From Anaerocolumna jejuensis DSM 15929 (GTDB lineage Bacteria; Bacillota; Clostridia; Lachnospirales; Lachnospiraceae), in the NCBI RefSeq assembly GCF_900142215.1, contig NZ_FRAC01000008.1, positions 62,001 through 126,000 of the forward strand: a stretch of 64,000 bases of DNA, in the 5' to 3' direction. Positions 18,406 through 27,103 of the stretch are shown here, one piece after another (positions within the stretch are counted from its first letter, which is position 1; each line of letters begins with the position of its first letter). The notes beneath the pieces were generated by a model, which did not search any database, was not told the origin of the DNA, and saw nothing but the letters and a program-made list of their open reading frames with translations. A program made the position numbers and the translations under genes.

Positions 18406-18615
18406 CTTTACTCCTTTCGCGAATATCAAGTTATTGATATTCCTGAATATGCAGCTGTTCCAGCTTAACACTTATGTATGCTGCCTATCCATCTTTCTAA
18501 CTTTTCCAGTATTTTTTCAATTTTTATCATACAGGCAGGAACTTCTTCCTTCCGTTTTAATCCCCAGACATTTCACAAGTTCACTTGCGAAACTGACACT
18601 ATCCTTATAGTTTTC

Positions 18616-19584
18616 TTATATTCCAAGTAACGCTATAATACAGCAAACTGCCGTAGCAATGGAAAATACGGATACCACTTTCATCTCCGACCAGCCGCAT
18701 AATTCAAAATGATGATGTATGGGTGCCATCTTAAAAATACGTTTTCCCTTTGTCAATTTAAAATATGCTACCTGCAGCACCACCGAAATTACCTCAATCA
18801 TGTATACCATGCCTACAATGATTAAAAATAATGGCATTTTAAGCATAAAAGCCGAAGCCGCAACAAAGCCACCAAGGGCTAAGGAACCGGTATCCCCCAT
18901 AAAAACTCTGGCAGGATAGATATTAAATACCAAAAATCCCAGCAGACTCCCAGCCGCTGCATTGGTAATAGGAAAGATACTGCTGCACTGCACCATAGCC
19001 GCCACTGAAAAAAACGTTGTAATAAGCAGGGTCACACTGGCTGCAAGCCCATCAAGCCCATCGGTAAAATTAGCACCGTTTACCATACCAAGCAAGCATA
19101 TGAGCATAAAGGGAATAAACCAAATGCCTAGTTCCAAGAATTTGCCATCCCTGAATCCTCCGGTAAAGGGTATCAGCATTGAGGTACCCACATTGGTATA
19201 GCGGATAAAATAATTAATAAATACCGCCGATACCAGTATCTGCCCCAAGAGCTTCTGCCATACCTTCAAGCCCATGGACCTTTTCATAACAATCTTAAGA
19301 TAATCATCTAAAAATCCAATTAAGCCAAAGCCTACTGTAGCAAACAGCACAGGAATCATATCCCTGCTGGCTTTTATATACATAACCGAGGTAAGTGTTA
19401 TACTTAAGAGAATCACAATTCCGCCCATAGTAGGGGTGCCTGATTTCTTAAAATGGCTTTTAGGGCCGTTGCTGCGCACATATTGCCCGCACTTAATTTT
19501 CTTTAAAAAAGGAATCATTATGGGGCACAATGTTAAGCTTATTACAAAAGCTATGACAACCGGCATTAGTATCCTAGAATTCAT
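18616..19584 (-). CDS. mraY: Phospho-N-acetylmuramoyl-pentapeptide transferase MraY
   Basis: This 322-residue protein has about ten membrane segments. It moves phospho-MurNAc-pentapeptide onto undecaprenyl phosphate to form lipid I. The acidic catalytic motifs GLIGFLDDYLKI and GANFTDGLDGLAA and the histidine motif MAPIHHHFELCGWSE are intact. Both neighbours on its strand are in the same cell-wall pathway. The 210-bp gap to murD holds nothing I recognise. Confidence 0.96.
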   Translation of the reverse strand: MNSRILMPVVIAFVISLTLCPIMIPFLKKIKCGQYVRSNGPKSHFKKSGTPTMGGIVILLSITLTSVMYIKASRDMIPVLFATVGFGLIGFLDDYLKIVMKRSMGLKVWQKLLGQILVSAVFINYFIRYTNVGTSMLIPFTGGFRDGKFLELGIWFIPFMLICLLGMVNGANFTDGLDGLAASVTLLITTFFSVAAMVQCSSIFPITNAAAGSLLGFLVFNIYPARVFMGDTGSLALGGFVAASAFMLKMPLFLIIVGMVYMIEVISVVLQVAYFKLTKGKRIFKMAPIHHHFELCGWSEMKVVSVFSIATAVCCIIALLGI

Positions 19585-19671
19585 TTCCTGTTTCCTCCGT
19601 AAAAATGCCTATTCATTCTTTTGTATGTTGTCTTTTGTACGCCACGGATTATTATATGCCATTCCCATGGT

Positions 19672-19706
19672 TAGCGCAAGCCTGCTTGCGGCACTGCCTG
19701 AATAAA
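19672..19706. repeat. REP-like palindrome
   Basis: The inverted repeat CGCAAGCCTGCTTGCG is followed by GCACTGCCTGAATAAA. It matches the pattern of the copies at 10.8, 30.5 and 59.4 kb. It lies in the gap between the SpoVD-like PBP and mraY. Confidence 0.6.
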
Positions 19707-19742
19707 TATTGAATTATCACAGTAAGCCTGTTTTCCTTCACT

Positions 19743-21692
19743 TTATTCCATATATAAAATCAAATTGCTGTTATTGTTAATTTCTTCGCCTGACAGCGGG
19801 AACTGGTTCTTGACCTTATCCCCTTCTCCGTCGTAATAAACCTCCTTAAATGTATAATCCTTTAACATCTTCTTTACTTCTGCTTTGCTCATACCGGCCA
19901 AATCCGGCATTCTCATGGTACCGATATTATTTTTCTTAATTTCCTCTTCCGTATAGGTGGGTTGAATACCCAGATAAGGAAGTGCATCTTCATAAACCTC
20001 GGCAATGACCGGAGCCGCTATGGTTCCGCCGTAATAAATGCCTACCGGCTCATCTATCAGTACAATGCCGATAATCTGCGGATTATCAGCAGGAGCAAAG
20101 CCCAAAAATGAGGATATGTATTTGTTGCTGCTTCTTGGAAGCTTTTCGGAAGTAGCAGTTTTTCCTCCAATATGGTAGCCGGCAAGATAAGCTCTCTTAC
20201 CGCTGCCCTCGGATACTACCATCTCCAATAGCTGCTTCATTAAATCAGAGGTTTCCTTTGTAACGGCTCCTGATTCTTCTTTATATTTCAGAGTTTTTGC
20301 GATAGAGCCGTCTTTATTCTTAATTTCCACTCCAAAATGGGGTGTGACAAGTTTACCGCCATTTACAACGGCACTTGCTGCAACTAACAGCTGCAGAGGC
20401 GTAATCTGAAAGGACTGCCCGAAGGACATGGTGGCCAGTTCAACCGCACCGACATTCTCCGTTTTATGCATTATGGATCTTGCTTCTCCCGGAAGGTCAA
20501 CTCCGGTCTTCCTCATCAAACCCAGCCTGCTATAATATTTATACATATTGGTAACTCCAACCCTTGCTCCAACTTCAATAAAGACAGGGTTGCAGGAATT
20601 CTTAATGCCATCAATAAAATCTTCACTTCCGTGTCCGCCTGCTTTATGGCAGCGGATTCTCCGGTCTTCCACAACCTTATAACCCGGACAAAAAAATCTG
20701 TCCGTTAATTTAACCACCTTTTCCTCCAGGGCTGCAGTTGCTGTTACGACCTTAAAGGTTGAGCCGGGCTCATAGGTATCGCTGATACTGGCGTTACGCC
20801 ACATATTATTCAGCAGATCATTCTTTTGCTTATCGGTAAGAGTGGAAGGGTCCAGTCCGTTTAAAGCAGAATCCGTAAGGGTATAGGGTTCATTTAAATT
20901 AAACTCCGGTACATTGACACAGGCATAAATCGTACCATCCTGGGGATTCATCAGAATCATTTTTACATTCTTTGCATTTTTTGCTTCCATTACCTTTAAA
21001 GCTGCCTGTTCTGCGTATTTCTGGATATTAACATCCAGGCTGGTAACTAAATCTTTGCCGGCGACCGGCTCAATTCTATCTTCTGCTGCATTTTCAATCT
21101 CGACCCCATTGGCTGTTGTAAGGGTAAGTATGGTACCATCCGTTCCCTTCAGGTATTTGTCATATTCCACTTCCAGACCTATGATTCCCTGGTTATCACT
21201 TCCCGTAAATCCAATAACCTTAGAGGCCAGGTCACCGTAGGGATAATACCTCTTATAATCTTCATCCACCATGACTCCGTCCAGATTTAATTCCCTTATG
21301 GAATCTGCTACAGCTTTATCTACATTGGATTTCACTCTTTCAATAGAAGATTTTTTCTCTACTCTCTTTCTTACTTTGGCTTCACTAAGGCCCAAAGTCT
21401 CGGACAAAAGCTTTATTACTTTCTCCGGGTCAGTAATCTGACTATGTATAACGGAAATGGTACTGACAGGCTTATTGTCCGCCAATACTACTCCATTTCT
21501 GTCATAAATGATTCCTCTCTCTGCCTTAATTGCCCGCTCTCTTTCATGAAGTTCCTCCGCCCGTTTTGCATAATCAGCTGATTTCACTATCATTAAATAA
21601 GCAAGCCTTCCGGTCAACAGTACAGCTGCTATTATAATTACCGATACTACGATTAATACATTCCTGCGGTTGAAAGTCTTATTTCTTGCCAT
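19743..21692 (-). CDS. spoVD: SpoVD/PBP2-like class B penicillin-binding protein with PASTA domain and KTA variant
   Basis: This 649-residue protein has one N-terminal membrane helix (residues 12-33), a dimerisation domain starting ERAIKAERGIIYDRNG, a transpeptidase domain and one C-terminal PASTA domain (about 590-648). The catalytic serine is S311 in STFK and the second motif is S366-C-N. The third motif, normally KTG, reads KTA at residues 511-513 (GGKTATSEKL). Class B PBPs cross-link peptidoglycan as partners of SEDS proteins. A PASTA tail and second position in the cluster favour a SpoVD-type role in spore cortex synthesis, but this is inferred. Confidence 0.87.
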   Translation of the reverse strand: MARNKTFNRRNVLIVVSVIIIAAVLLTGRLAYLMIVKSADYAKRAEELHERERAIKAERGIIYDRNGVVLADNKPVSTISVIHSQITDPEKVIKLLSETLGLSEAKVRKRVEKKSSIERVKSNVDKAVADSIRELNLDGVMVDEDYKRYYPYGDLASKVIGFTGSDNQGIIGLEVEYDKYLKGTDGTILTLTTANGVEIENAAEDRIEPVAGKDLVTSLDVNIQKYAEQAALKVMEAKNAKNVKMILMNPQDGTIYACVNVPEFNLNEPYTLTDSALNGLDPSTLTDKQKNDLLNNMWRNASISDTYEPGSTFKVVTATAALEEKVVKLTDRFFCPGYKVVEDRRIRCHKAGGHGSEDFIDGIKNSCNPVFIEVGARVGVTNMYKYYSRLGLMRKTGVDLPGEARSIMHKTENVGAVELATMSFGQSFQITPLQLLVAASAVVNGGKLVTPHFGVEIKNKDGSIAKTLKYKEESGAVTKETSDLMKQLLEMVVSEGSGKRAYLAGYHIGGKTATSEKLPRSSNKYISSFLGFAPADNPQIIGIVLIDEPVGIYYGGTIAAPVIAEVYEDALPYLGIQPTYTEEEIKKNNIGTMRMPDLAGMSKAEVKKMLKDYTFKEVYYDGEGDKVKNQFPLSGEEINNNSNLILYME

Positions 21693-21769
21693 AAAGGATG
21701 CCTCAATTATCTGATTGTTTCATTTTATGACAATCCTTTATTGGTTATGTATAATAGAATAGAATCCTG

Positions 21770-23854
21770 TTAATTTCCTTCACCGGCAGGATTTTCTCCC
21801 TGATTGGCATTATTTTCAGGTGTGCTTCCTCCGCTTGGATTATCACCGGAGGTATCGCCTTCCACAGGCAGCACATCCAGATTTTCTTCATAATTCCAGG
21901 CGTTCCCTTCGTTTCCATTAGAAGGTTCCTCTCCTGTCTTTTGTGTTCCGGTATTATTATTCTGATTTTCCGTATTTTTCTTTACATCACCGCTTGTATT
22001 AGCGTCTGCCTTTTTCGTATTTGCCGCTTTATTACCCGTTTTAGACTGAGCCGCAGGGTAAATTTCCAGCAAAGGCATTATATCTTTTAATATGGCTCCG
22101 GCTTTTTCTGTTGCAAGGGAACTGCTTTGTACCGCAACCTTCTGGGGGTCATCTATAACGACATATATAACTGCCTGAGGATTGTCCGTAGGAACACAAC
22201 CGAGAAAGGATACCAAATGCTTCCCTGCCGGTCTGGGCAGCTTTTGAGCTGTACCGGTTTTACCTCCTATTTTATAACCCGGAACCTTTGCCCCGCTGGC
22301 ACTGCCTTCCTCGACTGTCTGATATAAAGCATTTTTCAAAAACGCTGAAGTCGCATTGGAAACAGACAGCTTTATCAGTTTCTTATCATAGGTGGATACA
22401 ATGCCACCGCTGGAATTAAGCACTTCCTTGACAACATGGGGCTCATAATAATATCCGCCGTTTACCAGAGAAGAAAAACCGGCAGCCATCTGTACCATAG
22501 TTGTTGTAAAAGTCTGTCCAAAGCTGCTGATAGCAAGATCCAGCTTGGAAAGGCTGTCTTTAGACTTCAGAATACCGCTATCTTCTCCCGGAAGGTCAAT
22601 GCCTGTTTTCGAACCAAATCCAAAAAACTTCTGGTAATCCACAAATAAATTACCACCCTCCTTTAGCCCAATATGCATTAGAGCATCATTGCAGGAATAC
22701 ATAATTGCCTGCGTAAGGGAAATTTCACCATGACCTGTTACTTTGGAGCATTTTACATAAGTCCCCTGAACGTTTTCTCCTCCGTCACAATAAAAAGTAG
22801 AGTTTTGTTTAATTACATTTTCCTCCAGTGCAGCTGCAATGGTAAAGGGTTTAAAGGTAGATCCAGGTTCATAGGAATCACTTATGGTATAATTCCGCCA
22901 GATTTTATTCAGGATATTCATCTTTTTCTTTTCGCTCATCTTATCGATTTTTTCCTGGGTATAAAAGGGGGTAAGATCCGTCGGTTTGTTTAAATCATAT
23001 TCCTCATTGGAAGCCATGGCAATAATTTCACCATTATTGGGGTTCATAACGATTACGCCCATGTTAGCGCTGCCGTATTCTTTATTAAAGGATATTATAT
23101 GTTTCTGTACTATCTTTTGGACATTGGCATCAATAGTGGAAACAACTGTGTTCCCATTAACGGCCGGTTTTAGATCTCTCTCCAGCTTTAAATCCGAATC
23201 AATATAACCAAATTCAACGCCATTGGTACCGTTCAATGTATCATTGTAATACTGCTCTATCCCCCAGTTACCAATGTTGCCGCTGGTGGTAAAGCCTAAA
23301 ACGTCACAGGCAAGGGTCTTATAAGGGTATTTTCTGTTATAGTCCTCTTCAAACCATACACCCTGGATATTTTCATCCTTCTTTGTCAGTGCCTTGAACT
23401 TTTCCATGTCCTCATAGGATATACCCTTTTTAATAATGCTGTATCTGCTGCTTGCTTTGTTTTTATAAAGGGTATCAATATCTTTTTCCGTAATATCTTT
23501 AAAGCTGTCCGTCAGCGCCTTTTTCGTCGGTCCGCTGTACTTCTCATCGGAAAGAGCATAATATACATCTAAAATCACGTTGTAGACCTTTTCACTATAC
23601 GCAAGCACGGTACCGTTCCGGTCAAGTATGCTTCCTCTCTGAAAAGGAACTGCCGAGCTGGTATAGGTCTGCTGAGACAGCACTTTTTTCTCATATCTTA
23701 CACCATCCGTATTGTTAAGCTTTACAATCCTGACTATCAGTACGGACATAAGGGCAAGAACAATAGCAAAAACAAACATAAGTCGAGCACTCATACGGTT
23801 TGTAAATTTTTTAATTGACTTTGCTTTCCTTCTGGTTACTCCTCTATTTTCCAT
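21770..23854 (-). CDS. ftsI: Class B penicillin-binding protein, FtsI/PbpB-type
   Basis: This protein of 694 residues has a membrane anchor (about residues 25-47), the pedestal domain (QRGSILDRNGTVLAYSEKVY) and a transpeptidase domain with STFK, SCN and KTG (GGKTGTAQKLPRP). The C-terminal ~90 residues are low-complexity, rich in Asn, Gly, Lys and Thr, in place of PASTA domains. It probably makes septal peptidoglycan with FtsW. GAGG precedes the ATG at 23854; an in-frame ATG at 23866 overlaps that site. It lies 17 bp after the FtsL-like gene. Confidence 0.9.
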   Translation of the reverse strand: MENRGVTRRKAKSIKKFTNRMSARLMFVFAIVLALMSVLIVRIVKLNNTDGVRYEKKVLSQQTYTSSAVPFQRGSILDRNGTVLAYSEKVYNVILDVYYALSDEKYSGPTKKALTDSFKDITEKDIDTLYKNKASSRYSIIKKGISYEDMEKFKALTKKDENIQGVWFEEDYNRKYPYKTLACDVLGFTTSGNIGNWGIEQYYNDTLNGTNGVEFGYIDSDLKLERDLKPAVNGNTVVSTIDANVQKIVQKHIISFNKEYGSANMGVIVMNPNNGEIIAMASNEEYDLNKPTDLTPFYTQEKIDKMSEKKKMNILNKIWRNYTISDSYEPGSTFKPFTIAAALEENVIKQNSTFYCDGGENVQGTYVKCSKVTGHGEISLTQAIMYSCNDALMHIGLKEGGNLFVDYQKFFGFGSKTGIDLPGEDSGILKSKDSLSKLDLAISSFGQTFTTTMVQMAAGFSSLVNGGYYYEPHVVKEVLNSSGGIVSTYDKKLIKLSVSNATSAFLKNALYQTVEEGSASGAKVPGYKIGGKTGTAQKLPRPAGKHLVSFLGCVPTDNPQAVIYVVIDDPQKVAVQSSSLATEKAGAILKDIMPLLEIYPAAQSKTGNKAANTKKADANTSGDVKKNTENQNNNTGTQKTGEEPSNGNEGNAWNYEENLDVLPVEGDTSGDNPSGGSTPENNANQGENPAGEGN

Positions 23855-23871
23855 TGAGTGCCTCATTTCTC

Positions 23872-24444
23872 TTAATTCTGCTTCTTGATCTTATCAAGAA
23901 TGGATTTCTCGTCTGCCTGCGGGATATCAGCGTATTGCTTTACATAGTCACTTACATTTCTCTTATAGGGAATAACCTGTTTATCATCCGGATATACCAT
24001 TCCGAGCTTTTTCGTTGCATATTTATAGATATAGTTCAAATCAACGGAGGTGTCTATCCGGGCAAGACTGGCATCATTGTCATTTTCCATTTTGGCCAGC
24101 TTCCTCTCCAGCTCCGCAACTGTATTATTCTTTCTTGTTATTTCTGTCTGTACCTTCAGATAACCGACACAGGTATAGAGGGTTGCACAGATTGCCATTG
24201 TCAGAACAAAGACAGAAAAGATATCCAATGCCTGCTGTTTCTTTCTGGTTTTTCTGCGAACTCCAGGATTTCTCTTAACTCCAGGTATGTTTTCCTCTCT
24301 TCGCCTTTCTCTCTGAGGTAGTTCCCTTTCCGGCTGCCCGTAGGAAGGATAATCTTCCTCCTCCGGAAGCTCTCCTAATTTTCTTACGGCATTGCCATCG
24401 TAATAATTATTCTGTTGCCTGTACCTTCTTGAATTCTCCTCCAT
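23872..24444 (-). CDS. ftsL: FtsL-like septum protein
   Basis: This 190-residue single-pass protein has a long, charged cytoplasmic N-terminus (residues 1-72, many Arg, Glu and Gln). A membrane helix (ALDIFSVFVLTMAICATLYT) is followed by an extracellular coiled coil (KVQTEITRKNNTVAELERKL). It shows little sequence conservation, as expected for FtsL. The identification rests on topology and on its place between rsmH and the FtsI-type PBP, which is the invariant FtsL position. FtsL pairs with DivIC and DivIB in the divisome. Confidence 0.8.
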   Translation of the reverse strand: MEENSRRYRQQNNYYDGNAVRKLGELPEEEDYPSYGQPERELPQRERRREENIPGVKRNPGVRRKTRKKQQALDIFSVFVLTMAICATLYTCVGYLKVQTEITRKNNTVAELERKLAKMENDNDASLARIDTSVDLNYIYKYATKKLGMVYPDDKQVIPYKRNVSDYVKQYADIPQADEKSILDKIKKQN

Positions 24445-24482
24445 GCTTCTCCTCCCTTTTTAAGTCAATCTCTTCGGCCCTT

Positions 24483-25439
24483 TTATAAATGGCGCTCAAA
24501 TACTCTCAATTTAGCGCTTTTAGATCTTTTGTTATTCAGAATTTCCTCTTCTGACGGTAAAATTGCTTTTCTGGTTATTACAGTTCCTAGTGGTTTTTTC
24601 CCGCATACGCACACCGGAAAGCTGGGCGGGCAGATACAGGGATTTTCTTTGTTTCTAAAAAATGACTTTACAATCCTGTCTTCCAGGGAATGAAAGGTTA
24701 TGATGCAAAGCCTTCCTCCGTCATTTAGAAGCTCTACCATATCTTCCAGAACACTGCTTAGTACTTCCAGTTCTTTATTAAGCTCTATCCTTATTGCCTG
24801 GAAGGTTTTCTTAGCCGGGTGTCCATTGACACGCAGCTTGGCAGGTATGGCTGCTTTTATGACCTCTGCCAGCTGCCCTGTTGTTTCAATGGGGCTTTCT
24901 GCCCTCACTCTTAAAATATGCTTCGCAATATTCTTTGCAAATTTATCTTCACCGTAGTCTCTGATTATGCGGTATAAATCATATTCACTGTATCCGTTTA
25001 CAATATCCTTTGCCGTGATATCCATTCGGGTATCCATCCTCATATCAAGGGGTGCATCTTCTCTATAGGAAAAGCCCCTTTCTATGGTATCAAGCTGATA
25101 GGAGGATACGCCAAGATCCAATAAAATACCGTCTACCTTATCTATCTTTTGTTCCTTTAACACTTCTTTCATATTGACATAATTGCTTCTGATAATCGTA
25201 ACCATATCTGCAAAGTCCTTAAGCCTTGCTCCTGCTGCTTCAATAGCAGCCTCATCCTGGTCTATCCCTATTAATCTTCCATTGCCCTTCAGCCTTTTGC
25301 AAATTTCAAGGGAATGTCCTCCCCCTCCCAGGGTTCCATCAACATAGATACCCTCTGGGCGGATGTTCAGCTGATCTATGGTTTCATGAAGCAATACTGA
25401 TATGTGGTTGAAGTCCAAGTTTTTTATTTCTATATCCAT
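24483..25439 (-). CDS. rsmH: 16S rRNA (cytosine-1402-N4)-methyltransferase RsmH
   Basis: This 318-residue SAM-dependent methyltransferase (formerly MraW) N4-methylates C1402 in the ribosomal P site. It has HISVLLHETIDQL, the SAM loop DGTLGGGGHSLEI, LLDLGVSSYQLD and RGFSYREDAPLDMRMD. The C-terminus has the conserved SHNFHSLED-like segment reading TFHSLEDRIVKSFF. It follows mraZ by 16 bp, the standard start of the dcw cluster. Confidence 0.96.
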   Translation of the reverse strand: MDIEIKNLDFNHISVLLHETIDQLNIRPEGIYVDGTLGGGGHSLEICKRLKGNGRLIGIDQDEAAIEAAGARLKDFADMVTIIRSNYVNMKEVLKEQKIDKVDGILLDLGVSSYQLDTIERGFSYREDAPLDMRMDTRMDITAKDIVNGYSEYDLYRIIRDYGEDKFAKNIAKHILRVRAESPIETTGQLAEVIKAAIPAKLRVNGHPAKKTFQAIRIELNKELEVLSSVLEDMVELLNDGGRLCIITFHSLEDRIVKSFFRNKENPCICPPSFPVCVCGKKPLGTVITRKAILPSEEEILNNKRSKSAKLRVFERHL

Positions 25440-25455
25440 ATTTTCATCTCCTGGG

Positions 25456-25884
25456 TTAAAAACTCAAACCAAAATCTGCCATATGTTCAGCAATCTGGTC
25501 CATGTTCTCATAATTATTGTTACTATCCCATCTTTCCTTGGACCAGATTTCGATTTTGCTAAGTACACCTACAAAAACAATATCCTTCTCCAGGGCTGCG
25601 GTTTCTCTAAGCTTTGACGGAATCAGCACTCTTCCCTGCTTGTCCACTTCGCAGTTAGCGGCACCTGCCATAAAGTATCTCTGCAGCTGCCTTGCTTCCT
25701 TGTTACCAGGAAGAGTCTTTAGCTGGTTTACGAAATTCATCCATTCTTCATTAGGATATACAAAAAGACATCCATCTAATCCCAGGGTAATAACAAAATC
25801 ATCCCCCAATTCTTCTCTGAATTTGGAGGGCATTATAATTCTTCCCTTTGTATCGATTGTATGGATATACTCTCCCATGAACAT
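25456..25884 (-). CDS. mraZ: MraZ, transcriptional regulator of the dcw cluster
   Basis: This 142-residue protein contains two AbrB/SpoVT-like half-barrels, MFMGEYIHTIDTKGRIIMPS and CEVDKQGRVLIPSKLRE. MraZ forms ring-shaped oligomers that bind tandem repeats upstream of its own gene and regulate the division genes. The ATG at 25884 is chosen because it gives the canonical N-terminus; a GTG at 25896 lies within the repeated AGGTGGTGAG region. Its operator array is listed separately. Confidence 0.95.
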   Translation of the reverse strand: MFMGEYIHTIDTKGRIIMPSKFREELGDDFVITLGLDGCLFVYPNEEWMNFVNQLKTLPGNKEARQLQRYFMAGAANCEVDKQGRVLIPSKLRETAALEKDIVFVGVLSKIEIWSKERWDSNNNYENMDQIAEHMADFGLSF

Positions 25885-25890
25885 GAATCT

Positions 25891-25961
25891 CACCACCTAT
25901 CCACCACTTAGAACCACTTTCCACCACTTTGCACCACTTATACAGCTATTTTATACCACTT
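25891..25961 (-). promoter_or_regulatory. MraZ operator array
   Basis: On the minus strand AAGTGGTGCA, AAGTGGTGGA, AAGTGGTTCT, AAGTGGTGGA and TAGGTGGTGA follow one another at an exact 10-bp period (25891-25940). One further AAAGTGGT lies at 25954-25961. This matches known MraZ sites, which are short GTG-containing repeats spaced 10 bp apart. The last unit overlaps the ribosome binding site of mraZ. Confidence 0.85.
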
Positions 25962-25976
25962 TATTTAATATGGCAA
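25948..25976 (-). promoter_or_regulatory. Candidate SigA promoter of the mraZ/dcw operon
   Basis: TTGCCA (25971-25976) and TAAAAT (25948-25953) are 17 bp apart on the minus strand. An operator half lies in the spacer and the array lies just downstream, so bound MraZ would cover the promoter. Confidence 0.5.
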
Positions 25977-26101
25977 GCTTTTCTGAATAAATTTACGTTC
26001 CAATTTTTACATATTTTAGGAATTTTGTGCTGTGTTTTTTTCCCTCCACCATATATAGTATTGCAAATATTTTTTATTCCATTATTTGCCGCAAAAAACG
26101 A

Positions 26102-26139
26102 CAAAAAAAGAAGGTGGGATTTTAGTCCTACCTTCTTTC
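26102..26139 (-). terminator. Intrinsic terminator downstream of lgt
   Basis: On the minus strand GAAGGTAGGAC and the opposite arm GTCC/CCCACCTTC form a stem followed by TTTTTTTGT. It lies 15 bp after the lgt stop and separates the ychF-lgt unit from the mraZ promoter. Confidence 0.88.
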
Positions 26140-26153
26140 AGGTTCCTGTATGT

Positions 26154-27086
26154 TTATGCAGTTTTCTTTTTCAGCTGGCGCCTTTTTATAAATATGATAG
26201 CAGCGGCTGCCAGAACCAGTACTCCCGAAAGCAATTGAGAAACTGCTACCGGCGTATTAAATAAAAACAGCTGGTCTGTTCGAAATCCTTCTATCCAGAC
26301 TCTTCCCAGTCCATAGCCAAATAAATATAGAAGAATGAGCTCTCCGTCAAACCTCTTATGCTTTGAGTAGATAATCAGAAGAATGAGCACCATCAGATTC
26401 CATACCGATTCGTAAAGGAAGGTCGGCTGTACCTGTATATACGCAGCACCGCCAAGATTTACGGTATGGTTCCTTATCTCTAAAATCTTATGGTAAGCCT
26501 GCTCCTTTCCGGCAAATTTCTGTGCCAGATTTGCCAGGGGCATGGTATAATCACTGCTCACATCATTGATATTAAGCTGCATGGCAAATAATCCGTTGGT
26601 ATATTCCCCAAAGGCTTCCCGGTTAAAGAAATTACCCCACCTTCCGATAATCTGCCCCGATATTAGTCCCAGACAGCCCGTATCGGCTAACAGTCCAAAG
26701 GATATTTTCTTTATCCTGGAATAAACAAGAGCCACCACCATTGCGGTAATGACCCCTCCGTATATGGCAAGTCCGCCATTGCGGATATCAAATACTTCAA
26801 GAGGTGAATTCTTATATTCACTCCAGTTGAATACTACATAATATACTCTTGCGCCAATTACAGAAAGTATGATGGCATACAACGCAAAATCCAGGTACAA
26901 ATCAGGGTTCTGCCCTGTTCTTTTCGCCTGCCATTCTGCTACCAGATATCCTACGACCATTCCCAGGGCTATGATCATACCATAATAGGCAATGGAAAAT
27001 CCAAATACTTGAATGTTAGACCCGACATCTTTCAGTTCGATACCCAGATTAGGAAAATTAATATTTGTACCTGCACTTAATAGCAT
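26154..27086 (-). CDS. lgt: Prolipoprotein diacylglyceryl transferase Lgt
   Basis: This 310-residue membrane protein has about seven membrane segments. Lgt moves diacylglycerol from phosphatidylglycerol to the lipobox cysteine of prolipoproteins. Signature segments include GGLAIYGGVITAM and GQIIGRWGNFFNREAFGE. Likely substrates in this window are the ComEC-like protein and the ABC solute-binding protein at 56.4 kb. It follows ychF by 17 bp and is closed by a terminator. Confidence 0.95.
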   Translation of the reverse strand: MLLSAGTNINFPNLGIELKDVGSNIQVFGFSIAYYGMIIALGMVVGYLVAEWQAKRTGQNPDLYLDFALYAIILSVIGARVYYVVFNWSEYKNSPLEVFDIRNGGLAIYGGVITAMVVALVYSRIKKISFGLLADTGCLGLISGQIIGRWGNFFNREAFGEYTNGLFAMQLNINDVSSDYTMPLANLAQKFAGKEQAYHKILEIRNHTVNLGGAAYIQVQPTFLYESVWNLMVLILLIIYSKHKRFDGELILLYLFGYGLGRVWIEGFRTDQLFLFNTPVAVSQLLSGVLVLAAAAIIFIKRRQLKKKTA

Positions 27087-27103
27087 CCTTCACCACCACT
27101 TTC

